Source: CAYTYX01 sp964442325 (GTDB lineage Bacteria; Patescibacteriota; Saccharimonadia; Saccharimonadales; UBA10212). From it: DNA of 64,000 bases. Numbering within the stretch: the stretch's first letter is position 1; the number at the start of each line of letters is the position of its first letter. The position numbers and the translations under genes were made by a program. This document shows, one piece after another, positions 1-7,245 of this stretch. The notes beneath the pieces were generated by a model. That model had not been told where the DNA came from. It saw nothing but the letters and a program-made list of their open reading frames with translations, and searched no databases. The stretch covers positions 62,001-126,000 of the forward strand of contig CAYTYX010000001.1 in assembly GCA_964442325.1 (NCBI GenBank), given 5' to 3'.

Positions 1-693
1 CATCATCAGGCCTTCCAGTGGCGAGTAACCCATGGTTGTATCGATGCTTCTGCCACTAGCCAGCGCGGTGACACTCGAGCCACTGCCAAGATGACAAACA
101 ATAGTCCTGGCCGCTAGCTTCTTGGTCGCGCGCAGAGTTTTTACAACCGATTCCACCGACAGCCCCTGATAACCAAAGCGTTTAAGGCCCAGTCGATCGG
201 CATCGTTTTTCGGCAGGCCGTAGCGACTAGCAAGTTCCGGCATTGTGGCGTGGAAAGCACTGTCCGAAATACCAACAAGTTGCGCCTGCGGAAAATATTT
301 GGCTAGCAGGCTGGCTTCTTGCAAAGTAGCATTGATGTGCAGCGGTACGACTGGTTCTAGCTCGGCTAATTTAGCCAAGGTCAATTTATTAAGCTGCCTA
401 TCTTTTTGGAAATAGACGGACGGTGCGACCACCCTAAGCGCTACCCGCTTAATTGGCTTAGCTCCTGTAATAATTTTGTGATCAACCAGAACGTCGGCAA
501 GCTGGCTGGCAGCAAACGACAAATGGCTAAGGTTGGTATCAACTCTTTCTTTTTTGCCGCCGGTTTCTAGCGTGCAAATCACAGCCTCACTTTCGTGCTC
601 AAAATGCAGTTTAGCTAGGCAAGTCTTGCCGCGATATAGCGCGTACTTGCGACTGGCGCTACCCGGGTTAGAGACTAAAATCAGTTTTTCCAT
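1..693 (-). CDS. ackA: Acetate kinase, partial (C-terminus beyond window)
   Basis: The visible 231 residues are the N-terminal part of an acetate kinase, which makes ATP and acetate from acetyl phosphate and ADP. The family motifs NPGSASRK (residues 9-16), PLH, SDSAFH, HLGSGSSV and DTTMGYSPLEGLM are present in order. The start overlaps the phosphoketolase stop by 13 nt, so the two are translationally coupled. This fits a pathway in which phosphoketolase supplies the acetyl phosphate. The protein is divergent: the usual RYGFHGTSH segment reads RFGYQGLSV, losing both histidines, and the HGG of HRVVHGG is also replaced. The gene runs off the left edge. Confidence 0.9.
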   Translation of the reverse strand, partial: MEKLILVSNPGSASRKYALYRGKTCLAKLHFEHESEAVICTLETGGKKERVDTNLSHLSFAASQLADVLVDHKIITGAKPIKRVALRVVAPSVYFQKDRQLNKLTLAKLAELEPVVPLHINATLQEASLLAKYFPQAQLVGISDSAFHATMPELASRYGLPKNDADRLGLKRFGYQGLSVESVVKTLRATKKLAARTIVCHLGSGSSVTALASGRSIDTTMGYSPLEGLMM

Positions 694-3026
694 ACCCAGT
701 TTTCAATTTCTGGCATATCGATGCCGTTTTTCTTTATAAACTCGGTGCTTTGTTCGATTTTAGACTGGTATTTGGCAATCAGCGGTTCGGCTTCCTCGTA
801 AGGCAAACGTCCGGAGGCCGACATTTTTTCAAAGGCCTCGATGGCCAAATGGTAGCGGCTGGTGTGGTTGCGCACATGCATATCAAACGGGGTGGTGGTG
901 CTGCCACTTTCAATGTAGCCATGGACACTGAAGCGCTGCGGCGCACTGGCAATATAGTCAAAAATAATCGCTTTGAGGGTTTCTGGGTAGCCGTGGAAAT
1001 TGCAAATTACCGGCTTATCGGCTGTAAAATATTGATTGAAACCTTCGTGAGTCAGGCAGGTGCCGCCCTGGCCAAGACCACAGCTAGTTAGGCTCATAAT
1101 GTTGACAAAACGCAGTCGCAAGTCGGGTTGCTCTTGTTTGATAATACTAACTGCCGCCAAAGCCTCTTTTGTTAGGTAGTCGCCAGCCGCCGCCAGCACG
1201 ACGTCCGGCTCGGTATCGGACGCAAAATCCCAAATTGCCAGCCCGTCATTCAGTTGTTTTTTGGCGAGTGCCGGTGTCAACCAGCGCGGTTCCAAAGTTT
1301 TACCGGCAACAATAATATTAATTTGACGACGGCTAGCCAGGCAGTGTTCTAAAACTGCCAGTGTCGAGTTGCCGTCGGGCGGAAAGTAAACATCTACAAA
1401 GTCGCCCTGCCGGCGCAGCACGTCGGCAATAAAGCCCGGATTTTGGTGAGAAAAACCATTATGTTCCTGCCGCCAGCCAGAGCTGGTTAGAATGTAATTT
1501 AGTGATGATATATCGCCGCGCCACTCTATCTCGCGCGACTGTTTTAAGAACTTGGCGTACTGGTCCATCATGCTGGTAACTATCGGTACAAATGCTTCGT
1601 AAGATGCGAACACGGCGTGCCGGCCGGTTAAGATATAGCCTTGGGCTAGGCCTTGCAGGTTGTGCTCCGAGAGCATTTCCATCACCCGACCTTCAGGACT
1701 CAAATCTTTATCCCAGGCTTCAATCGGCAGCTGCCAAGCCCGACTGGTTGATTTAAAAATTTCGTCTAGCTTGTTGGAATAAGTTTCGTCAGGGCTCATT
1801 AACCGGAAGTTTTTGGTCTGGGCATTAAGCTTGAAGACTTCGTTTAGGTAAAGTCCGCTGCGGCGCATGCTGGAGCTACCAATTGTACCGGGCTTGGCAG
1901 CGTCTTCGGCAAACTGGTCGGCCGGGGGCAACTTAAGCGGTTTATAAACCGGCTTGCCGCCAAACGTGTGCTTGCTCAAACCAAGTCGCTGCTCGGCAGG
2001 CGGTAAAACCTCGTCAATAAATTGGCCAAAGCCCTTATTGCGATTAAACAGCTCGCCGACTTTATATGAGCGCAGCCAATCCTGCAGCATTTTAAGTTGC
2101 GTTTGATCGGTCTTGGCTTCGGTTAGTACAACCTGGTGGCTCAGGCAGTTGCCCTCAATTTTTTGGCCGTTAAGTTCCTTGATTCCGGTCCAGCCTTTAA
2201 GGGTGCGCATAATTATCATTGGCAAATGGGCGAAGCCACCGCCGCCGGTTTTGGCTTTTTGAATTTCGCCATAAGCCCACTCCAGAGTTTCTTGCATTTG
2301 GCTGTGAATGTCCTGATCTTTCTGATAACTGACAATCCGCGGCTGGTAGCCGTAGCCGCTAAATAGACTCATCAATTCCTCGTCGCTCATTCGCCCAAAA
2401 ATGGTTGGCGCCGAAATCTTATAGCCGTTTAAGTGCAGAATTGGCAGAACTATGCCGTCAGTTTTTGGATTAAGCAATTTGTTTAGATGCCAGGCGCCGG
2501 CCGTTGGGCCGGTCTCGGCTTCGCCGTCGCCAATCAAACAAGCCACCAGCAGGTTTGGGTTATCCAGCGCCGCGCCGTAACTGGTAGACAGGCTATAGCC
2601 GAGCTCGCCGCCTTCTAAAATAACGCCGGGCGTCCCAGGGTTGCTGTGGCTGGGGAAGCCGTACGGCCAGCTGAAGTTACGGCACAAATAACCAATCCCG
2701 TCGTAAGTTTGCTGAGCGTCCGGATAAAACTTTTGCAATGTGCCTTCCAAAAATAAATTGGCTTGCAGGGCCGGGAAGCCATGGCCGGGACCAAGCACAA
2801 ACATCATTTCCTGCTTTTTCTGTTTGGCTAAAAAACTTAAGTGCGAGTAGGCAAAGTTGATGCCGGGCCCGGAACCCCAGTGACCAAGTAGTCGCGGCTT
2901 GATATCGTCAAAGGTTAAATCTCGCTCCAGCAAAAAATTATCCTGCAAAAAAATTTGCGCGGCGGTTAGGTAGTTAGCCGTGCGCAAGTACTCATCAAAC
3001 TCTCCACCACTACTCATTGGCTTCAT
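681..3026 (-). CDS. xfp: Xylulose-5-phosphate/fructose-6-phosphate phosphoketolase
   Basis: A 781-residue thiamine-diphosphate enzyme of the XFP family. It cleaves xylulose-5-P or fructose-6-P with phosphate to give acetyl phosphate plus an aldose phosphate. GHWGSGPG (about 48-55), GPGHG (79-83) and the cofactor motif GDGEAETG (166-173) are visible, followed by HLNGYKISAPTIFGR. Length is normal for the family (about 790-825). The reading frame is open further upstream, but the ATG at 3026 has AAGGG five bases before it and fits the family N-terminus. A second ATG lies three codons later. It is the first gene of a two-gene operon with acetate kinase, suggesting ATP formation from pentose or hexose phosphates by cytosolic fermentation. 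Confidence 0.95.
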   Translation of the reverse strand: MKPMSSGGEFDEYLRTANYLTAAQIFLQDNFLLERDLTFDDIKPRLLGHWGSGPGINFAYSHLSFLAKQKKQEMMFVLGPGHGFPALQANLFLEGTLQKFYPDAQQTYDGIGYLCRNFSWPYGFPSHSNPGTPGVILEGGELGYSLSTSYGAALDNPNLLVACLIGDGEAETGPTAGAWHLNKLLNPKTDGIVLPILHLNGYKISAPTIFGRMSDEELMSLFSGYGYQPRIVSYQKDQDIHSQMQETLEWAYGEIQKAKTGGGGFAHLPMIIMRTLKGWTGIKELNGQKIEGNCLSHQVVLTEAKTDQTQLKMLQDWLRSYKVGELFNRNKGFGQFIDEVLPPAEQRLGLSKHTFGGKPVYKPLKLPPADQFAEDAAKPGTIGSSSMRRSGLYLNEVFKLNAQTKNFRLMSPDETYSNKLDEIFKSTSRAWQLPIEAWDKDLSPEGRVMEMLSEHNLQGLAQGYILTGRHAVFASYEAFVPIVTSMMDQYAKFLKQSREIEWRGDISSLNYILTSSGWRQEHNGFSHQNPGFIADVLRRQGDFVDVYFPPDGNSTLAVLEHCLASRRQINIIVAGKTLEPRWLTPALAKKQLNDGLAIWDFASDTEPDVVLAAAGDYLTKEALAAVSIIKQEQPDLRLRFVNIMSLTSCGLGQGGTCLTHEGFNQYFTADKPVICNFHGYPETLKAIIFDYIASAPQRFSVHGYIESGSTTTPFDMHVRNHTSRYHLAIEAFEKMSASGRLPYEEAEPLIAKYQSKIEQSTEFIKKNGIDMPEIENWVWKN

Positions 3027-3126
3027 TATACCCTTCAAATGCTTATGGTTGCACCTTAACGCTGTCGGCGATAAACTAAGCGGCACTAGGTTTTGAGGTA
3101 CTTTTACTACGATCCGGGAGGGCACA

Positions 3127-3582
3127 ATGAGACGAGGAGTCGCAAGAAGCCTCAACGAGTTCGATCACCAAGTTGTCCTAGTTGGCGAGCTTCGTTCTCA
3201 ACTAGAGACGCTCGAAGCGGAGAAAAAAGCAGTCATCGCCAAGATCGAGAAGCGACAGCAAGTTCTACGAGCTCGGCTAGAGCGGATCGAGCTCAACATC
3301 GGTCGCTTCTACTTCGCCCGTGGAGCCGAATTCTTCAAGGCAAAGACCAAGACAATCGTCACGCGCTCTGGTGGTCGGGTGTGGTCCCGCAAGTCCAGGT
3401 TCGTGCATCTGCACAGGGCCGAACAGACGGTTATCGCCGAGATCATCGCCAGTGGGAATTGGAAGCGATTCCTGCGAATCGAGCTCAACCTGACAGCCCT
3501 CAAGAACAATCCCGGGTTTGCGGCCTGCGTTCACGCGCCGATTCGGGAAAAGGAAGTGGTGATCATCACGCCGGCCGAGTAA
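3127..3582 (+). CDS. Gam-like (phage Mu host-nuclease inhibitor family) protein
   Basis: A 151-residue protein with a charged N-terminal coiled coil (about 15-62) and a compact C-terminal domain containing VIAEIIASGNWKRFLR and IREKEVVIITPAE. This organisation resembles Mu Gam, which binds DNA ends as a dimer and blocks RecBCD-type nucleases. I recognise it by pattern only. The start follows a strong GGGAGGG Shine-Dalgarno, unlike most neighbours. The gene stands alone, divergent from phosphoketolase, with its own terminator. Codons end mostly in C or G (ATC, CTC, GAG, CGG), unlike flanking genes, so it looks acquired from a GC-rich source, perhaps an actinophage. It could be a phage remnant or a domesticated DNA-end protection factor. 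Confidence 0.6.
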   Translation: MRRGVARSLNEFDHQVVLVGELRSQLETLEAEKKAVIAKIEKRQQVLRARLERIELNIGRFYFARGAEFFKAKTKTIVTRSGGRVWSRKSRFVHLHRAEQTVIAEIIASGNWKRFLRIELNLTALKNNPGFAACVHAPIREKEVVIITPAE

Positions 3583-3594
3583 GCCAAGACCTAG

Positions 3595-3630
3595 TGTGCC
3601 CCGGCAACCCGCCGGGGCACATCTCTTTTT
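3595..3630 (+). terminator. Rho-independent terminator after gam-like gene
   Basis: An 11-bp perfect stem, TGTGCCCCGGC / GCCGGGGCACA, with a 5-base loop is followed by ATCTCTTTTT. It lies 12 nt after the stop and closes the single-gene unit. Confidence 0.9.
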
Positions 3631-3659
3631 ATAGATACCTAGACTCTAGACGCTTTTAA

Positions 3660-3968
3660 TTATTTGGACCTAGATTGCTTATCCAGTGCCCATTGCACAG
3701 ACGGGCTTATTGGCTTGTCCTTGCGATGAATACAACCAATCCAGCAACAGGGACGGCGCATCCCTTCTTTGAGTTCCGAAATCACCCGCCTAACATGTCC
3801 ATCCCGTGTTTTCTGTTGTTTGACTGTTATGGTCCAGCAAATCCACTCATTACGTGCCAGTGGTGTAAGGTCTTGCCACCGCTCTAGCGCCGATTTGTCA
3901 GAAATAAGTGCCTGTCGTAAATCCGCCGGCACCTTATGTACCACGCCTTCAGAAATTTTCGTAGCCAT
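3660..3968 (-). CDS. YdeI/OmpD-associated family protein
   Basis: A 102-residue protein resembling the YdeI/OmpD-associated (OmdA) family. It has a segment VPADLRQAL, an ERWQDLTPLARNEWICWI-like middle, and a basic RRV..ELKEGMRRPC tail. Molecular function of this family is poorly defined; some members are linked to bacteriocin or peptide resistance. The frame has two ATGs six bases apart. The second (3968) is preferred because a TAAAAT hexamer ends exactly 6 nt upstream, matching the leaderless spacing of other genes here. The C-terminal sequence CCWIGCIHR has three cysteines, unusual for the family. Confidence 0.7.
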   Translation of the reverse strand: MATKISEGVVHKVPADLRQALISDKSALERWQDLTPLARNEWICWTITVKQQKTRDGHVRRVISELKEGMRRPCCWIGCIHRKDKPISPSVQWALDKQSRSK

Positions 3969-4013
3969 GGGCATATTTTATCAAGATTTCGTGGCTCCCC
4001 GTAGTGATGGAAG

Positions 4014-4526
4014 TTAGAGCTTACTTGTCTTTTCTATAAATTCGACGGTCTCTTTAGGCGTAAATGTTTCCGGAATAACCTGCTCCAGCTTATGACCTGA
4101 TGGGAAGCTGGTAGGGTACCATTTCCGTAACTCCGGCTCTCCAAATTCCAAGGGTTCGATATTCTTTTTGGTATGGCGCTTAAGTGTCTCTTCGAGGCTG
4201 GTATCAAAGTAAAAAATATAATTTTCTTCCGGATGTTCCGTGAAAATATCTTCTAAAACTTGGCCATAGGCCTTTACGCTTAGTATGCCTTCAAGAATAA
4301 CGTCGTAGCCATCTTTTAGAGCAAACAATGTATTACTCTTAATCATCTTATGAATAGTGGTTGAATTGGGTTTAGTGCCACCACCAGCTGGCTTGAACAT
4401 AAATCTATAGTGATCCTGTTCAATAAGCACAGTCCGTCTGGCGGCTTTATTAAAAAGCATCTTGGAGGCAGTACTTTTGCCGGATGCCGAGGGTCCCCGT
4501 AGGACGATAAGTTTGGTTTGGCTCAT
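4014..4526 (-). CDS. P-loop kinase / zeta-toxin-like ATPase
   Basis: A 170-residue nucleotide kinase-like protein with a Walker A loop GPSASGKST at residues 11-19, an acidic motif EQDHYRF near 36, VILEG near 76, and a lid-like arginine/lysine segment (LKRHTKK) near 113. This order fits the AAA_33/zeta-toxin group of small-molecule kinases. The substrate cannot be told. No antitoxin-like partner is adjacent. A TATGAT hexamer ends 6 nt before the ATG with no Shine-Dalgarno, pointing to a leaderless transcript. A hairpin (AAGCACTT/AAGTGCTT) lies just upstream. Confidence 0.75.
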   Translation of the reverse strand: MSQTKLIVLRGPSASGKSTASKMLFNKAARRTVLIEQDHYRFMFKPAGGGTKPNSTTIHKMIKSNTLFALKDGYDVILEGILSVKAYGQVLEDIFTEHPEENYIFYFDTSLEETLKRHTKKNIEPLEFGEPELRKWYPTSFPSGHKLEQVIPETFTPKETVEFIEKTSKL

Positions 4527-4538
4527 TACATCATCATA

Positions 4539-4700
4539 ACAAAAAGCACTTATCTCAAAGTGCTTATGCTTGGCTCCGGAGGCCGGACAGCGGACTTCGT
4601 CCTTTTCCCTCGCTGCTCGATAAAATTATGTAAACACAATTTTATCTCTGCGGCTGCGTTCACCGAACCGCAGGTTTGCGGTTCTTGTCCGGCCAACAAA
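4539..4700. other. Structured intergenic element, copy 1
   Basis: No gene is supported between 4527 and 4851. It contains nested perfect inverted repeats. An outer stem GGCCGGACA (4581-4589) pairs with 4686-4694. Inside are GGAC/GTCC (4592-4602), GATAAAATT/AATTTTATC (4619-4646) and GAACCGCA/TGCGGTTC (4665-4684). On the minus strand it ends in GTCCGGCCTCCGGAGCCA, identical to the 3' end of the tRNA-Asn gene at 5.7 kb, and then a stem-loop with a T-run. A related copy lies at 5560-5690. It could be a noncoding RNA or a REP-like repeat built from a tRNA end. Confidence 0.5.
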
Positions 4701-4704
4701 AACA

Positions 4705-4747
4705 ATAAGCTAGGGCAATGATACTAAAAATCATTTTCCTAGCTTAT
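4705..4747. terminator. Inverted repeat, possible bidirectional terminator
   Basis: ATAAGCTAGG (4705-4714) pairs perfectly with CCTAGCTTAT (4738-4747), with an inner ATGAT/ATCAT stem. No long T-run follows, so a terminator role is uncertain. It stands between the structured element and the next minus-strand gene. Confidence 0.35.
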
Positions 4748-4851
4748 GGCTCAGCTTGTCGGTCATGAACCAAATCAGCCCTTACTTTATATTTTGAAAT
4801 ATCGACCAGCACTAGTGAGCAACCAAAGGCTGTAAATCGTAACAGGCAAAC

Positions 4852-5511
4852 CTAATTGACAGAAATGTTGTGCGTTTCGCCACTGTAGAGTAGTTTGAAG
4901 TTTTTATCACTACTACCTACGATGAAGAGTAATGTGCCCTTGGCGCTGTCGCCTCCAGCCAAAGATTGACTCAAGAATTCTGCCGAGCCTAACGGGTCGT
5001 AGTACGTATTATAATAGGAGTCTTCTTTGTAGTTGGGCTGCTTCTCGTTACTAGAATTTTTTAATGTGAAGTCAAGAGGGCTGACATAACCCCCTGAACT
5101 CGAAGTATTTTTAACTGTCACCGTTACGTATAGATATTTATGGCTATCATCTTGAATGCCGCCACTAATGATAACGTGGTCTCTGACTTTATTAATTGTG
5201 AGTTCGTAAGTTGGCGCTTGATAGTTACTAGCCGAACCTTTTTGCAGCTCTTTTATTGTGGCTTCTAAGGAGGTAATTTTTTTATTTAAGCCAGTGGTTT
5301 GAGATTCAAGGTCAGTTAGCGTTGCTTGTTTAGTGTTAAGGTCGCTTTCGAGCTTACTTATGCTGTCATTTTTGCTTTTGACATCTTTTTGGAGATTGCT
5401 TACCCGCATATATTGGGTTGCTGCAAGAGCCACTAATGACAAGACAAGTACAACCACCAGATACACTTGCCACTTGCGATACCGTGACAGTTTGCCATCA
5501 ACGAGCTTCAT
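4852..5511 (-). CDS. Membrane-anchored coiled-coil protein with DUF4352-like outer domain
   Basis: A 219-residue protein: a basic N-terminus, one membrane segment (about 16-34, YLVVVLVLSLVALAATQY), a coiled coil (about 38-92) and a beta-rich domain (about 100-219). The outer domain, with YLYVTVTVKNTSS and GTLLFIVGSSDKNFKLLY, is reminiscent of the DUF4352/telokin-like immunoglobulin fold found in many secreted proteins. It should face outside the cell. Function is unknown. TATTCT ends 8 nt upstream of the ATG; AGGA is also present, so the initiation mode is unclear. Confidence 0.7.
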   Translation of the reverse strand: MKLVDGKLSRYRKWQVYLVVVLVLSLVALAATQYMRVSNLQKDVKSKNDSISKLESDLNTKQATLTDLESQTTGLNKKITSLEATIKELQKGSASNYQAPTYELTINKVRDHVIISGGIQDDSHKYLYVTVTVKNTSSSGGYVSPLDFTLKNSSNEKQPNYKEDSYYNTYYDPLGSAEFLSQSLAGGDSAKGTLLFIVGSSDKNFKLLYSGETHNISVN

Positions 5512-5559
5512 TTATCCTAAGAATAGGCTTGGGTCTAGTTTTTAGCAATAGATACTAAA

Positions 5560-5690
5560 TAGCCGTGGCAGCCGGACAGCGCACGCTCGGCCAATGCCTC
5601 GCACTTTTCCGCTGCGGCATGCTCGGAATAAATTCCTGTGCGTGTCCTCGCTCCAACGAACCTCCGGTCCGATTCGCAAACTCGCGAAAC
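5560..5690. repeat. Structured intergenic element, copy 2
   Basis: No gene is supported between 5512 and 5691. Read on the minus strand it shares with copy 1 (4539-4700) the order: short A/T palindrome (GGAATTTATTCC here, ATAATTTTATC there), CGAGCA, a G-rich stretch ending GAAAAG, and CGCTGTCCGGC. The copies are too diverged to be a recent duplication but similar enough to suggest a dispersed structured repeat. This copy lies directly beyond the terminator of tRNA-Asn. Confidence 0.4.
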
Positions 5691-5691
5691 A

Positions 5692-5731
5692 ATTGAAAAA
5701 CGGCCAGACATAAAGCCAGGCCGTTTTTCAA
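5692..5731 (-). terminator. Terminator after tRNA-Asn (symmetric)
   Basis: ATTGAAAAACGGCC and GGCCGTTTTTCAAT form a 14-bp perfect stem around a 12-base loop, directly after the tRNA CCA end. The A and T tracts make it able to work in both directions. Confidence 0.85.
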
Positions 5732-5806
5732 TGGCTCCGGAGGCCGGACTCGAACCGGCAACATCCTCGTTAACAGCGAGGCGCTCTACCATTGAGCTAC
5801 TCCGGA
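5732..5806 (-). tRNA. tRNA-Asn (GTT)
   Basis: A complete cloverleaf can be drawn. The acceptor stem TCCGGAG pairs with CTCCGGA, followed by discriminator G and an encoded CCA (5732-5734). The anticodon stem CCTCG/CGAGG encloses CTGTTAA with anticodon GTT. The T arm contains GGTTCGAGTCC. Length is 75 nt including CCA. An intrinsic terminator follows immediately. Confidence 0.95.
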
Positions 5807-5847
5807 TAGCAACCGAATTATAGGTGATACAAGAGTAGCGCGTCAAA

Positions 5848-6381
5848 CTAGGCTGGTTCGGCGGCGGTGGCTTCGGCGGGTTCGGTCTCGGGCTCGGCTG
5901 CCTCGACCTCACTATCGCTAACTAAAATGTACGCATCAGTCACTTCTTTGACTTGGTTTCGCCCAATTATGCGTGTGTCGTGATTGCCAAAAAATTTGGT
6001 TAGTGGCGGCTCCACATATAATTGCTGTATAAACATTGATTGGTCGTCGTAGGCGTAGTCGCTGACTTTGCCCAATTTTTGCCGCTGCGTTTTGACCGGC
6101 TTGCCCACTAGCTTAAAATGAATATCTAAAATTTCTTTATGCCGCACCAGGTCGGCTGGGCTAGATAGAACCGACTCGTCATTTACGGCCAAGCCTTGCT
6201 GGCTGTCGGCCCGGACATCTTCGGCTAGCAAAATTGTTTCTACGCCGACAGATTTGCAGCGCCAACCCAAAATTTTGAGGTTGTGTGGGTCTATCACCGG
6301 CTCGGTGGCGATGCTTAATCGGCCGCCTGTGCGCAAGCTGACTACTGGCTGGCTGGAAAGGGAACGGCTAAGCTTTAGCAT
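5848..6381 (-). CDS. PRC-barrel domain protein
   Basis: A 177-residue soluble protein with two PRC-barrel-like halves. The first is near residues 15-85 (VVSLRTGGRLSIATEPVID, LKILGWRCKS); the second is near 90-145 (GKPVKTQRQKLGKVSDYAYD). The tail from 155 is a low-complexity Glu/Pro/Ala stretch. PRC barrels occur in the photosynthetic reaction centre H subunit and RimM and often act as small binding modules; the partner here is unknown. A TATAAT hexamer ends 6 nt before the ATG with no Shine-Dalgarno, so initiation is probably leaderless. It is divergent from the island at 6411. Confidence 0.8.
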   Translation of the reverse strand: MLKLSRSLSSQPVVSLRTGGRLSIATEPVIDPHNLKILGWRCKSVGVETILLAEDVRADSQQGLAVNDESVLSSPADLVRHKEILDIHFKLVGKPVKTQRQKLGKVSDYAYDDQSMFIQQLYVEPPLTKFFGNHDTRIIGRNQVKEVTDAYILVSDSEVEAAEPETEPAEATAAEPA

Positions 6382-6410
6382 AGGCTAATTATAACTCGGA
6401 TTTACGGTGT

Positions 6411-6439
6411 TTGTATTTTTGCCAGAACTGTTATATAAT
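6411..6439 (+). promoter_or_regulatory. Sigma-70-type promoter of the 6.4-7.6 kb island
   Basis: TTGTAT (6411-6416), a 17-base spacer and a perfect TATAAT (6434-6439). Transcription would start near 6446, giving a leader of about 75 nt with an AGAAAGGGAAG ribosome site before the first gene. Confidence 0.8.
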
Positions 6440-6521
6440 TTGTTTTACTTCAAGTTCACACGGCAAGTTCCAAGCGAGCCCCGGGTGGGCTCGTACATTA
6501 CAATCTGGAGAAAGGGAAGTC

Positions 6522-6878
6522 GTGGATATTGCGATAGTGGTGCTAGTGATGGCTGCGATGCTTTGCGTCATGTTCACTCGCCGGGGTAGTTCCATCAGGC
6601 GTACAGGCGCGCTGACCTACGGTGCCATCGCCACGATCCTGGCGATCTGGCACTGGCAGAACGCCATCTTCCGGCGTCCGTTCTTCCTAGGCTGGCCGCA
6701 CTACGTGTGGCAAGCGATTGGCTACGGCCTTGCGGCTATCGCATTCGCAGTCGGGGTTCTGCTCCTGCGGAAACTCGAGCGATTATCGCGGCGGGGTAAG
6801 TGCTACGCCAGCGGGCCAGGTAGTAACTGGTGCTCGCTCCCGTACAACCATCGGGGTCGGCACTCCTTCGGAGGCTAG
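6522..6878 (+). CDS. Small membrane protein, first gene of a phage-like island
   Basis: GTG start, 118 residues. There are three likely membrane segments: about 3-18 (IAIVVLVMAAMLCVMF), 27-42 (GALTYGAIATILAIWH) and 61-78 (GYGLAAIAFAVGVLLL), followed by a basic tail. Size and topology could suit a holin or another small phage membrane protein, but I do not recognise the family. Codon choice is strongly C/G-ending, unlike neighbours outside the island. The GTG is chosen because GGAGAAAGGGAAG lies just upstream. Confidence 0.65.
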   Translation: MDIAIVVLVMAAMLCVMFTRRGSSIRRTGALTYGAIATILAIWHWQNAIFRRPFFLGWPHYVWQAIGYGLAAIAFAVGVLLLRKLERLSRRGKCYASGPGSNWCSLPYNHRGRHSFGG

Positions 6879-6907
6879 CGACCCGACCACAAATAGCGAG
6901 GAGCCAG

Positions 6908-7009
6908 ATGAAAATCAAGAAACATAACGCTGCAGCGATGGCAATGCTTGCCTTCTTCGCGGTTGCGCTGCTCGTGCTTCAGCCGTACTTCGCCCACGGC
7001 CATCCCTAG
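6908..7009 (+). CDS. 33-residue single-pass membrane peptide
   Basis: ATG preceded by GAGGAG; encodes 33 residues with a basic N-terminus (MKIKKHNAAA), one hydrophobic segment (AMLAFFAVALLVLQ) and a short HGHP end. It is followed by AGGAGGTGAG and the next ATG eight bases after its stop, so it sits in the middle of a tight operon. Function unknown. Confidence 0.6.
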   Translation: MKIKKHNAAAMAMLAFFAVALLVLQPYFAHGHP

Positions 7010-7017
7010 GAGGTGAG

Positions 7018-7245
7018 ATGACAATCGAAGCCAACCAAGCGCTGGTTGTCAAAGTCGAATTCCGTTTCGATATCGACAAGATCCGAAAGGACTTCGACGA
7101 GGGCCAGCAAGATCCAGACACGTTCTACCCCGGCAGCTTCGATGACTGGGTCCGAGAGATTGCTTTGGGCACGGTCAACGAGGCGAAAGGTGCAGCACTT
7201 GATGCCAAGCTCGAGTCGTCGTGGGAGATCATCGCCAATGTCTAG
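7018..7245 (+). CDS. Small acidic protein of the phage-like island
   Basis: A 75-residue soluble, acidic protein starting MTIEANQALVVKVEFRFDID behind a near-perfect AGGAGGTGAG ribosome site. The beta-then-helix pattern suggests a small alpha/beta fold. No family recognised. Its end overlaps the start of the next gene by 8 nt, so translation is coupled. Confidence 0.7.
   Translation: MTIEANQALVVKVEFRFDIDKIRKDFDEGQQDPDTFYPGSFDDWVREIALGTVNEAKGAALDAKLESSWEIIANV

Noticed and set aside
4577..4700. tmRNA or RNase P RNA
   Set aside because: There is a tRNA-like CCA end but no TYC arm paired to a 5' acceptor strand, no tag frame, and the element is too short for either RNA.
4518..4721. Open frame of 67 codons on the plus strand
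   Set aside because: It crosses the nested inverted repeats of the structured element and lacks a ribosome site; the region is better explained as noncoding.
3660..5731. Toxin-antitoxin pair involving the zeta-like kinase
   Set aside because: No small antitoxin-like gene is adjacent and the kinase is expressed from its own leaderless promoter.
5535..5912. Open frame of 125 codons on the minus strand
   Set aside because: It runs through the tRNA-Asn gene and its terminator, so it cannot be a protein gene.
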